The notes under the pieces were generated by a model. The model ran no database searches. It saw nothing but the letters and a program-made list of their open reading frames with translations, and was not told where the DNA came from. From assembly GCA_026874595.1 (NCBI GenBank), contig CM049317.1, positions 25,326,401 through 25,390,400 of the forward strand: a stretch of DNA of 64,000 bases. Direction: 5' to 3'. The stretch is from Sipunculus nudus (taxonomy: Eukaryota; Annelida; Sipuncula; Golfingiida; Sipunculidae). Of this stretch, positions 32,957 through 45,243 are shown one piece after another. Within the stretch, counting starts at the first letter, position 1; each line of letters opens with the position of its first letter. Made by a program: the position numbers and the translations under genes.

Positions 32957-33600
32957 CAACGCAGTTCATGAAATGTTGTGGGCAAATTGGAAATATTTAG
33001 TGTATTCCATTCAGACTGAAACTTTCGCAGACTTCATCTGTGGAGCTAACTGCTAAGGAAAAAGTATGATGCAGATATTGAAGGCAAGCTTTGAGAGTAT
33101 GTAGACATTGATGACGTAGAATTGTGGTTAGCTGATAGAACTTAAGCATCATTCCCTGTTTCATGTCAAAGCAATAAATCTACAAGATCTACAAGATGGC
33201 AAAGAATGCTCCGGAGTGGTATAAGGAAGCCAAGATGAAAGTATATTGAAGTAATTTAAAATGTGATCCACGAATAAAGTTTGGCAGAGCAGAGTACAGA
33301 CAAAGTTTAATGTCACGAGTGAATCACGTCACGGGCCAGGTTTAAATAGTCATATTTAAGACGCTGATCTACAAGTACATTACACCAGGACACAGGATGA
33401 TATGGAAGAAGGAGCTTCTTGTATAACTCACCGAGCGACAGATGAAGTCCATTTGAAATGAACAAGCCCTCCGTATGATACAATACATGACGGCCCTGAA
33501 GGCGAAAGCACCTAAACTGCACAAGTTGTTTATGCAGTGTCGAAAGGAGTAGGTCTTAAACGAAGTGACAGCTATGTTGAAAACGATAATTCCTTGTGAG
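32223..33600 (+). pseudogene. Relic D: multi-exon receptor pseudogene (CTLD2 half, TM exon, tail)
   Basis: The CTLD2 second-half remnant (about 32223-32375) reads MKDKCLSVDGDG, with the end FICE in another frame and the second Cys lost. The membrane exon 32627-32729 is still open with correct phases (1-2). It ends LLEIVALIMFITR but carries Arg and Glu within the former span. The tail (about 33055-33600) has EYVDIDD directly after a TGA that replaces a Gly codon. Further on it reads TRTQDDMEEGASCITH, VVYAVSKG and YVENDNS, in parallel with the gene 4 tail, with several stops. Intron order is preserved, so it arose by segmental duplication. The ectodomain 5' part is missing. Confidence 0.8.
32818..32956. 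repeat. (ATT)n/(TTA)n microsatellite in relic D
   Basis: Long imperfect trinucleotide run between the membrane exon and tail remnants. It produces spurious poly-Ile and poly-Tyr frames. Confidence 0.9.
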
Positions 33601-35039
33601 CGAAACTTAATATTTATACTAAGTATACCAACAGGCTCTGTACAAAAGCTTTAACATCCAAAATCAAATACGTAAATATAGTCAACTTATGTGATTTAGT
33701 TTTTTCCTTCAAATAATGACACCAATTAAACCAACTCTCTCCGATATAGATCGGTGGCCTGTAAAAATTTGGGAAACCCTACATGTGTTGAGATCGAGGG
33801 CGTAGGTTATATATCGATGATTTATTCGGGACTAGTGCCGAGACCATACTATATGCAGGAGACAAAGATCCAGACTGGAGCAAGGGATCCGAAACCGAGA
33901 ACTTGAGATCATATGTTTACACAGATGCCTGAACTCCTTATAAGACAGTAACTATATAAAAAATATAAGTGAAGCCTCCATGAGCAGATCTATTACCTTT
34001 TTCATGATATAATTCCTCTTCGTCACAACGGAACCGTAACATAGTTTTATTATGGCTAAGCATTAAAAAAAAAAAAACGTGATTCTGATGGTGCAAGTGC
34101 CACGAAAACGATTCCTTGAAAAAAAATGTATGTGTGAGTGTAGGAGAAAGGGAGAAAAAAAAGAAGTGGAATATTATATGATCACATTTACATACCTTAC
34201 TAAAATACCTCGGCCGAAGAGACTGGAAATACATTTTTTAACTTCTTCTGGAACTTCTCTCTGAATATCTTGCACGCAAGCAAACAAACAGAAGCAACAA
34301 AACAAACCGACAGACAGGTCACCACACAACCTCCCCGAATCATTGAATCAAACAGCCTTTCATGTGTATATCCTGTTTATCATATTGCTTCCCGGATGTT
34401 GCCTACTACTATACAGATTTAGTTCTGCTCTCTGTTTTGCATAAAGCATGTTGTACATGTAACGTCACGTGTGCATTACGTGTGCGATACCATTATGTGT
34501 TCCCTATATAACATTTAGTGCATTTTTTACACACGGGGAGCTGGAGACCCAGGCTTTACTTTCTATCTGTGTTAAATAAGGATCATCTGGATTATACGTT
34601 TGTGTCTGCGTTCAATTTATCATCTGTCAACTGGATCAAAGGGTGTGTAAGGACTGCTATTTTAACTTAAACACAAGTTCATCGATTATGATTACATCTT
34701 TACCTCCATATGATGCACCCTCAGGAGGTCCGCAGATAATATGTTGTTCGCCATACCAAGACCTTTAGTAACCAAGATAAGGACTTTCCGCATATTTGAA
34801 AATTAATCGCACAATCGTCTTTTTAAGTGCATCAGATACCTATGAAATATACGAGTGGTACTGTTTCCGGCTCTGTGTCGGAGTTTCAAGGTATACACGT
34901 GTAGTGTGGAAATAAAAAACAAAGCAAATATAAACTGAAGCGTGTTTTTATACAGAAAGCTGGATATTTGAGGAAAATAATTCTGCTAAACTGTTGAAAT
35001 ATAATAGGAATCATAAGTAGTGAAAGCTATTCACGGATT
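33601..35039. other. 3' flank of gene 3 and intergenic sequence
   Basis: No exon or element recognised. No clear AATAAA was found on the minus strand close to the gene 3 stop codon. Confidence 0.45.
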
Positions 35040-38000
35040 TCAATTTAAAATATGGACTAACTTTAAATAATTTAAATAATTTTGTAAATATATTGTTACA
35101 AAATATGGTGAAGCCTTTTGATAACACATATTGGTAAAACAATAAGAGCTATATTCTACATTGTCCATGAGGAAAGCATTTGTTTCAATCAGGGCTTCCT
35201 TAGTCCCAATACCCGCCTTCAACTCCATGATAAAGTTGTCAACCTTTTTGTTGTTTTCCGTCCTGTCGTTGTTGAAGTTTACACGTAAATAAACGTTATC
35301 ATGTACTTGTTTAAATTTGGCCTGACCAATACGAAATTCACTTGTAGACTCAGAGTCAGAGTCGTAAAACATATATCCAAAAAGTTCACCAGGTAAAGTA
35401 ACTACAGTCGAGTATCCACAATCGCCCTTTTCTGCTCGTCCACAGCAGTTCCCTAAAATTTTGAATAATGTACAGGCGCTTCTACAGATGAAACGTTTGA
35501 AAGTTGACGCCTAAAAAGAGAAGATTTTTTATTTACCAGTTTTGCCTGAACAGAAAATCTTTTTTATTTAAACTCGAGTAAATAAACCAAGGAGTGTATA
35601 GTGAATGTTAGACTAAATAACTGTTAGCGTTGATATCATTACTACTATTAATAACTACGTATTGTTGTTTTGGGTCATGATGTTATGATTCTCGTTTGTG
35701 CCTTTTCATTATCATATAATATATATTACATCAGCTAATACATTATTTTATTAATATCCAATTTACCTGATGATTAATATAATCACAATGGCGACACCCG
35801 TAAGACCTAGTGCTCCAATCGTTCCTCCTACCACTTTTCCCGTAATGCTGATTGGACCGTTGACCCGTAGGATTGTGGTTGTCCTGCTTACACCTGTAAT
35901 TGTGCAGAGAAATACAGATAATTCTAAAAAATATACTCACACACGAGAATTTTGTTAAACAATTAAACGTGAAAATAAAAATTCCTATCGACTTTCCATG
36001 ATGAATGTCTTTTCCTGTGATATGAATTTCATTCCTCCTAAAACCTTACCTGTGACGCTTGTTGGTTCGCTCCTCTGTATGGTAGTACTATTTACATCTG
36101 CAAAGGCACAACCAAAACACCCAATAAACAAATACAAAAGCTTTATTTAAAAATTATAACATTATAAAGCCCCTTACAAAAAATTCTTTGGAGTTTCCAG
36201 GTTTAATTTTGTGAGCCTGCGTTGTAATTCAACTTACATTCACAGATGAAATGTGTCACCTCGTCATTCAATTGACAGTTTTGTGATTTCCATTGCCCGT
36301 CATAGTTGACCGATAGGCACTTTTCCATCATGGGAATTCTAGATTTTCTGTCCTCCCAATTATTTAAATTTTGAAACTTGATCGTTCTTCCGTTTCCTGC
36401 AGGCCAAAGAACAAATAAATAACTTAATGCTGTATAAATATTCATGATAATTAGCAACACATATTGAAAATGCATAATGTGAAACAATATCATATATTTA
36501 TTCATTTCGAATTTAATGCGTTATTGACTTATTTATTATTTACGTTTAATAAATCATACTTCAATACCTTCATGCCATCGCCATAGAGTGTTTGTTGCAG
36601 AAAGCCAATAAGATTTGTTCTTGCTGCTCCTCTCCCTCAGGAAGGTTTGTAAACTTATATACCATTGCTCTGATGTAGTCGCAAATAATGATCCTTCACG
36701 TGACGTTCCTTTGTTGTCGTCATCACATGTCTCTAAAGCTTGTTTCCAATTTTCCCGTGGTCTTTTTAAAGTCAGACAGGTGTTCGGGTTCCGATGTTGA
36801 AATTCTACTTCCCAGTTGGGGCAAGGTATGTCATTCTTATCTAAAAAAAACACGACGTCTGAATTTATAATGGGGTTTATAATGGGTTAACCTCAAAATA
36901 AAATCTTGCAAGAGTGCATAAAAAGCGCCATCTTTTGAATAACATGAAGATTAAAGCTGAATAAAAACAATCAAAACAATAAAACGTCGATTCGGAGGTA
37001 TTCTGGAGTACACTTAACATGAACTAAAGACCTTCAAGAGTTAATGGCAAATATTGAACATAACAGAAATCAGGGCACTATCTTCACCTGCTTGAGAATC
37101 AGCAGATATTAGGGAGCGTCGATTTCAAACGATTGGTGTCAGAAAAAAATTGACAATCATCTGCCTTATCTTGTGGTCATGTCGCAAAACATCGCCCATT
37201 TGCACCAGTCTTTTTAGTCTTTAGTATGTATCCTAAATTTATTAAACAGGGAAACACCTTTTTTGTAACAGATCAAATAGTTATATTCAAGAACCACAAT
37301 GAGTAGAGCTCAGATATGATAAATGTTTTGCTTACCATATCTACATACGTACTCTATCTCATCCTCACAAGGACGAAACTGAATGAAGAGATGCTTTTTC
37401 TTGCGTCTTCCTTTCGTGTCCACATGCACCGAAGCACAGTGTGGTTGTTTAGGAAATCCTGCTGTTCTGAGATCCCACGTCCCAGTGATCGCTTCTTTAA
37501 GAATTATCATTGTGAACCAATTATAACAAAGATATGTGTTGATTATCAATTTACTGAAAATTCACGTCCGTCAGATACACAAAAATAAACCTAATAAAGC
37601 CCCTAAAATTAGTAATTTTACTTACTTGACTTTGTTCCTTGTGCAAACAAGCCATAACTGAATTGATTTCTTCCACAGAAACGTGATAACCTTTGGCAAT
37701 AATTTTTACTACATTCTGTGGAGTAGCGTTCACCCAAATCATCCCTGCAGCAACATATTGGTCCAATGTCTCCCTGAAGCAAAATAATTCAGAAAAGCTG
37801 AAATTAACACTTACAATATACCGTGGTTATGGCAAAATATGGTTTCATTGCTTCGTAATGTCCGTCCTGTGCATGTAACATGGATAACTCACTACATCAT
37901 GGATTTGTGTTCACCCGTGCTTGACTTAGATTGTTTTAAAACGGTCTACGATACAAGCCCTCTATAAGATTCAAGCCCTCTAAAGTGGCCTTTGAAACTA

Positions 38001-41000
38001 TTTTTTCTTTTTTTTTTTTGTCAAAAGACTTGTCACGTTACATGCCGTTTGTACATTTTTTAAAATACAAGTAATCTAATACAAGAAGCACCAAATATCG
38101 ATCCTTTAAATAATTATATCAGATTAATAAAGAAAATAAAGGAAATACATCTACATACATGGAATAATTGAGAGGTTTGCTACATTTATAAAGCCTATTA
38201 TCTGTATTTACTTTGTGCAGGGAATAATAGGCGTGGGATCTGCAGAATTTTTCACATGATGTAATACGCTCAACACCGAGACAACGATGTGTTTCTTCAA
38301 ATTTCATTCGCAGCTTCATAACATCCTTGGAAGTACATTTTCTGTTCAGATCCATCAGCTGAAAGAAAAATAGATGTAAAATAGTATTCTGTTCTTCAGA
38401 CCTAAATGTTTAGCAGTTTTTCTTCATAGTCATCATTTTTTTTCATTTTCGGTCTGTCGCCAATGATCAAATGAAAAAAAACAACAAATGTACTTGTTGT
38501 CGTTATATTGTCTCTTGAAATATGTAATCATGAACAACAGAACATTATTGCATGCGTCACGGGTATATGATTTATTATCATATAAATTGGAAAGTAAGGT
38601 GCCAATGTATTACTTGAATATGAAAGGTTAACGTGGTTAATAATCGTCCATGAGTTTACACATAACACACACATCGCGAATGAATACATCTAACACTTTT
38701 GTAATAGAGGACTATACACTTTATTTATGCATCATCTTAGGAATATGTAGTACAAAACTCTTTGTCGATTTATATACTACTGCTTAAATATCTTACGGAG
38801 AATCCAGGACCAGTATAGAGGGACCGTTTTGCCACCGATCTAAGCGTGTTTCAGTAGGTTAAATGACTTCACTTATTCTTTCAGAAGATCGTGTGTATCC
38901 TCATCTTGGTCAATGGCTAAACGCCCATCTTTCTTCCTGCAGTAGTTTTCTGCATCTGTCCAACTAAATTGTCTCTGGTACAGGCAAAAATGTGCTAAAT
39001 AAAAAAACAGTAAGTATGAACACAGTCAGTATAAATGCGTGTGTGTATATACGCTCACCTGGGTGGTTGTATGTCCATGGTAGCTGGGTTTTATAGAAGA
39101 GTCACATCGAAGTGATTTTTTTCTACTTGGTTGTGTTATACACATAGTTTATGCTTTATATGGATATTCAGTCCAATAGTTCTTGCTAGCCAGTAAACTG
39201 TAAACTGTGTGTGAAAAGTCAGTTCACAAACACAGAGGCCTTTTTGGCCTAATTTCAAGGCCTGTGGTACTGATTAAGAACATATATGCTAATATCAACG
39301 ATTTTAACCCTCACTTAACAAGTATTTTGCGAGAGCTAATGCTGCTCTTTCGAACCCAGATACGTCAACTGGAACACAGAATAAAGTTTCATCTTACACA
39401 TATCTTACATATCATGTTAAATAAAATATAATTACTATCATCCGGGAGGTTCTCTACATGCTCGGTGCATTAAACACACATTATAACGTATTGGTGTCAA
39501 GCCAATAATTTTCAATATCATAGCATGCAGTAAAATATTATGTAAAGACTCCGCTTCAGTTTCACGTGTTAATGTCATGTTTATCTCACCCGTGTTGAAA
39601 TAATAAAGATGAATGCCATCATTTACATTTGATTAAATAACGCATCTACTTTATGTATGTTTTGTTTTTAGAAATACCAGTATTCCTCTGGGTATTGATT
39701 GACAAATCAGAGTTATATAACTGCTAACCGAGTGGTAATTGTATTTCTCTTTAGGCATTATCTTGATCAGACGCCGGTCCCTAAATAATCGCCTGCCTTA
39801 TTTAGTCGTCGGGGAAAAACAATGTCTCACAAAAAATTAATGCAGGCCTTTAATAGCCGCCGGTATTGTTCAGAGGTCGAGTGTCAAAGTAGATTTCATG
39901 TTAGCCGCCAGATGTTTTTCTGTCACTATAATTGGTACATTTACCGGTCAAACTGAACGGAGATTGTTGTAGGAATTTCAGTTTGTGTTTAAAATATGTG
40001 TAATTCCTCTGTAAATCTTCCGTTTTTCTTACGTGCATGCCTGTTTCCATAAGGGCCATACATATTCCGGATTAGTCCATTATTATGAAAACCGATCCCC
40101 GATCCTTATAGACACTACACAAATACGTCAGAGGTGAGAAGGTTTACACTTTCACTGCTGTCAAGCTTGTTAAAAAAAATAAACCTCTTGACACAAGCGG
40201 TACAATTTGGTACGGTGAGTCTGTCTCACATATGGTTAAACAGATCTTTTCAAAGACATTTAGGCACACATTTTTTGTGTGTGGCATAATTATACCAAAT
40301 GGTGATGTCAAGCGGTACAATTTGTAGCTACTGTCAAGCCAAATTACACTCATTGCTTTCATTTTAAAGCACATTTAAATGCGTCCTAAATGTTACCAAA
40401 ACCATGCTTCTGGGATAATCATAAAAATTACAAATAGTATTTACTCTTTTCGACAACTTTCATACAATGGAATATTCCAGGTAGTAAATGTCATATACCA
40501 GTGTATACCAAGTAGGAAACGCTTCTATACGCTGTGTCAAGTTGAATCAGTTAAGATTTAGAAAGAAAGTCCCAAGAAAAAGAATTACGCAGTGGCGTTA
40601 TTCGTACAAATACCCTGTATTTCGATAGAACAATTATGATCAGTTGCACGCGATGAACAGTTAATGGAAAGGCGACCCCGTGTTCAGCATAAACCAGGTC
40701 GAAAACGCTGTGTCAAGATGAACCAATCTTACCAGTTGCACGTGGTGCACAGTTAATGGAAGAGCCACGCTATGTTCAGAGGGAAATTCTGTTTCCAACT
40801 GTACGCGGTGTAAAATAAACGGAGCAGCCACATGTAACACCGTTTTACCTTGTTTCGAGATGCCCGCGCGGACAGATTCATGTGGACATCTGCCATCTCA
40901 CGCTCTGATTCCCCGTAAATTCTTATTATGGAACGTAGTTGAATAGATTGCGCGTGTCCCATATCCCTATGGCATCTAAGTAAAATTCGTAAACACAATA

Positions 41001-41384
41001 TATGTACCGGCGATGTTTCCAATGGTGTCCCTAAGTAGTGACCGGTGGGTTTATTGTTTCGACGTGTACTTTATTTTAGTTTTGTCTGACAAGCGTGATA
41101 ACGTATTTAAAAAAAAAACCGCCGGTCTTAAATAGAAGCCCACTTTGTTTAGACGCCGGGTCAAAGCAGGTTCTGAAAAAATAAACGCCCGGGCGTCTGA
41201 TCAAGAAAATACGGTATGTAATTTGACCGTCTTCTCGACATTGTTAGTTCTTTCGAATAATGTGTTAGTGCCGGTAGAGCTTACCATTTGTACCCTTCTT
41301 ACATCGAAGTGGAGCCTTAGTAGCCAGAATCAGTGGAATGAACAAATATATTGATGTAGCGATTACCAACCGCGCAGTAGCCAT
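35040..41384 (-). pseudogene. Gene 3: receptor paralogue with a broken CTLD1/WSC region
   Basis: Exons in transcript order: 41384-41285 (signal peptide, MATARLVIATSIYLF...), 38994-38797 (CTLD1 first half), 38358-38212 and 37773-37626 (WSC), 37494-37336 (CTLD1 second half), 36840-36568 and 36396-36238 (CTLD2), 36097-36050 (48-base stalk), 35893-35767 (stalk fused to membrane span, VVGGTIGALGLTGVAIVIIL) and 35481-35040 (tail). Exon 2 keeps the exact 198-base length of gene 2 but has two stops (TAA at 38873-38875; TAG at 38840-38842, replacing Trp of WIGG). WSC exon 1 is 147 instead of 146 bases, a one-base insertion. All later exons are open, with six CTLD2 cysteines. The tail uses an internal acceptor to stay in frame, has a Cys-rich juxtamembrane stretch and ends past FLMDNVEYSS, lacking EIYNT. 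It is probably a recent pseudogene. Transcripts skipping the symmetric exons 2-4 could still be open. Confidence 0.75.
39758..41216. mobile_element. DNA transposon with inverted repeats in gene 3 intron 1
   Basis: TCTTGATCAGACGCC at 39761-39775 is matched exactly in inverse at 41192-41206. The outer ends are also partly similar (ATTATC against GTATTT). The interior (about 1.4 kb) has internal direct repeats (AGTTGCACG.G.TG.ACAG) and no intact transposase. The superfamily is not determined. Confidence 0.6.
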
Positions 41385-42153
41385 GTTGTAACCCGATTAA
41401 TGGAAGTTGGCAAGGGCTGATTCTGATGCAGTTCTGAAATCATAGCTTATTCCGTTAACAGCAGTTCGGTCAGTCTCACTTCAAAGAAGCAGATATAGTT
41501 GTCCGCATAATGCTATAATGCTTGAGTTTAAAATAATTTGTAATTTGTCATGTGCTTTCAGATGATATAATTTTAAGCCTCATACAAAATAATCATTCCG
41601 CATATACATACTATGTCTCATAATAAATGGAGGTTCAGTTTTATCTATCACTGTCTGACATGAACTGATATTTGGAAATCCAAAAAGCTAGCCTTGCGTG
41701 TCTTTCATACTTACTTTTCCAACTTGTTCTTCACTTCAGTTAAGGGAAGTTCTAACATACAATTTAAAACAAAAAAGATACAGGGAAATAAGAACATACC
41801 CGATCAATTGAGTATATATATATAAAGAAATCATCAGAGTATTACCTTTATATCATGCTGTAAATGCCACGGGTCCCTCCCAAATCGTATTACTGAGCAG
41901 ACCACATATATTCCCAGCAGCTTCTTCAAACTGGCCATAACACATGCGGGTCCGGTATTAAAACCACGATCCCACCAAGCCCTAACAAAGGGTTCATTAA
42001 ATACAAAAAGCAATAGAAGCATTGTTCCATTGGTATCAGAGATGTATCTGTCGGGCTACCCGTATATCTTTATTTTACAAAAAATTGTTTGCAGCTGTTT
42101 TCGTAAAGAATACATCAGATCATCATGAGATACCATACGAATAATATACATAC

Positions 42154-42186
<33 letters not shown>

Positions 42187-43737
42187 AATCCCATAACTTT
42201 GCATGTTTCCTTCCAATAATAAATTAGATTGTCCTGAAAACCAAATTGAAATAAGGCTCGCCTGTAAAAGAGAGCTAAGGGACGAAAACGGCGGTTTATT
42301 TTACAATTATTATATAATTTAAATATAATTGCATTCAGAACGGAACTGCTATGGAACTATGTGGCAGGATTCCTGAGATATCTTGTACTCTGAGAATAAA
42401 ATGAACCGCCAATGGGTAAAAGACATGATTGAAAACATTACCTAAGTTCGAAGTGGAGGCATAACGATTGATTTACTGTATGCACACCTTACTTTAGCTC
42501 CAGTCGGATTGTAGATGGGAACCGTCTAATAAAGCAGCCGATATTAGGTCCAAACAGATGACAAAGCAGCAATATATAAAGATATCGGTAGTAATTATTA
42601 ATAAATAATATAAAATTAAACATTGATGTTTAACTATTGCCAAAAACTGTGTTTCAATAGTTAGTGTGCCCTGGGTAGGTCGTATGATCTGTGCACGATC
42701 TTGTATGTCCATGCATGAACAATGGTTCTACCGTAAAACTACAAAGCGCAGTAATGACGATAAATGATACATAGAAAAACTGATGCTTTAATTATTGTCT
42801 CGCAAAGCGATATTAATCAAGATGTGATGGGTAGGATAAGTAAAAAGCACACATGTGGGTGTGATATATCGAACAAATGTGGGTCTGAGCCTGGTCTGTT
42901 TGACTTTGGATGAATTTGCTTCCTTTTAACTGCTTTAAAAAAATATGTAGAATTCGGTGTAGAGTGAGGTTATATTATGTACGATATAATCTTGCAAATG
43001 TATGTGTTTCTAGGCGTTTGCGAGCGAGGCTAACTTAAATATAACGGTGATTCGGATCATAATGAGGATGCGATATTTATCCTGTCAACAGGACATGTAC
43101 ATGTTATCGAGTTATACCTAAGTTTGTAAATTTGGACTTAAAACCCTAACCCCTCCCTCGCACCAACCGCATATAAAGTAATTCTTAATTATTCATACCA
43201 GTGTCTTCTTTTATACACCATTCTGACAGATTAATTTTAGCAGATGCACTTTTTGTTAAACATTGTTACACCGCTCTTCGACCATCCGACGAAATAATTA
43301 TCCGCAGGTTGTATTTCAAATTTATAATTGAAAAGGAAGGTTTATAGATTAGTCGATCTTTTAATTTATAAGATATACGTAGTTCGACATATTAAACACA
43401 CTTCATTTATTTGTAATTAAGTGTTGCCTTTCACAATCCCTTATTTACGTTTAATAATAAATCATTCAATAAAATTGGTAACATGGTTTATATGTATATA
43501 TTTCCTGTTGACGATCAGACATGCTTAATGTCAAGTAACCTATATCGCACATCAAAGCCGTACACGTATTCACTTTAAATATAAAATATTGAGTGTTTTT
43601 AGGTGATAATAATTTGTTTTGGTAATATAAGTAATATTATAGATGTATTAGTATCATTTAGAATAAACAGTATTTGTGTTCAAGGGTAATGCTGTATTGC
43701 ATCGTTTTAATATTTTAATGTTTGTTCCTATTTCTCT
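41385..43737. other. 5' flank of gene 3 and intergenic sequence
   Basis: The first 45 bases upstream of the gene 3 start resemble those upstream of gene 2 (CAGAACCAGCC against CAGAATCAGCC, and a shared CGGGT near the start). The rest is AT-rich with a TA microsatellite at about 42154-42184. No gene seen. Confidence 0.45.
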
Positions 43738-43891
43738 AAAATTAAATTGATGAATATCTCCAGTAACTCTAGGGTCGATGTGATGTCCAGAATTTCAGTG
43801 AAGGAAAGGTGTTTATCGACCAACAGCGGTGGTCAATGGACATTGCATACCTGTAAAATATTTGATAAAGTGAAACATTTAATCTGTAAAT
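43738..43891 (+). pseudogene. Relic E: solitary CTLD2 second-half exon
   Basis: The open frame reads VDVMSRISVKERCLSTNSGG then QWTLHTCKIFDKVKHLICKC, aligned with gene 2 KDVKSRVPMRNKCLSV...QWTSQKC...FICEC. All three cysteines (C2, C3, C4) are kept and a GTAAAT donor follows in the usual phase. The acceptor end is eroded and no other exon lies near. It is an orphan exon, still open. Confidence 0.7.
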
Positions 43892-45239
43892 GTAAATTCT
43901 GTACACACTCAAATTTACAAATTCATTTTAGATACTGCATGATAAACAGGACGCTAATGCAATCTCATTTGATATCTCACAACAACGTTTATCAGGGACC
44001 CGCTTATAGTGATCGCCTTGTCCGTCAACCCGTCACTGACGTTTTATTTCTCAAGAATTATCTCAAACGGAATAGTTTTGACCTTTCTAGAATTCATTAG
44101 GATAGATGGTGGCTATGCGGGCTCCATGAGACGTATATAATTACCGACCCCTTGAAATCAAATATGGCTGCCAGAGCACAATTTCTTATTTTATTGAACA
44201 TACTATATCTCATACAGAATGTGCTTGATTTTTTTTAAAGTACCGGTGATAACTCTTACTATAAGGACTCAAACTATCATAATACAGACCCATCGAAAAA
44301 AAAAAAAAAATACGCCCTGAAAGATAATATATTTGATCTTTATCAAATTGACAGGGATCATTGGTGTCCATAAGATAATAGCTGCCACAGAACAATTGCT
44401 TATTTTCTTTCGAGCGCAATATTTCAAAGAAACCGATTTTTTTACTCAAATCCGTGGGGACAATTGGTGACTATGAGTTCTCCAGCTTGATCGAATTACA
44501 AATATATTAATATATCTAATATAATGAATATGTAATATAATCTTTCAAAAATCATAGCGGCATATGCACCATATATCATGTATATTATAATGGCATGTCT
44601 GCATGTTAGGCTGTTTGACTGCGAATAGCGAATATGGAGACGTACTGAGTCTTTATTTTCCACAGTAAATTCATTGTTAGATTAGAAATAATCCATCTCT
44701 CCAGCGCCATCTGTCGTCGAAATCTGACACCGACTTTAAAATTCGTGATAAATTATGTTGACTACTTCTACTTTATCTTGTTCATCTAGGTTCCTTTTCG
44801 AAACTCTTGTTTTTAAATTCGCTTGAGAAACCATCATCCAGAACACTGCTGAAGATTTTAGCTCACTAGTTAAAAGGTCTATTATAAACAGGTCTATGAA
44901 AATGGTTTATACACATAATCATGACCTTTGCCATAAATAAAATGAATTCCCTTGGCTAATTTTATATCATAATATTAAAACATATATTAAAGCAAACGCT
45001 TCAGCTAATTTTTCTATTGAATTTATGTAATTTATAGGTTAGGCTGCTGCGCATATGTATTAATGACGTAGTCTTGGTGAAAAAAGCATAGTGGAGGGGC
45101 CCAAGCGATGACATGAAAATACAGTGATGTCCCGTCTTGGCAGTGAATTCTCACAGTAATACAATGAAATCCTTTAAATGACACCTGGATTTTTGCACAT
45201 TGATATAGTGATCATACTATACTGATAATCTCACAGTAA
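43892..45239. other. Intergenic stretch, no gene seen
   Basis: A local direct duplication is visible (GCTGCCAGAGCACAATTTCT at about 44165 and GCTGCCACAGAACAATTGCT at about 44382). A poly-A run is at about 44297-44310. No supported gene. Confidence 0.5.
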
Positions 45240-45243
45240 TTAA

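Noticed and set aside
32720-33056. Frames rich in Ile, Asn and Tyr
   Set aside because: They lie over an (ATT)n repeat inside pseudogene D.
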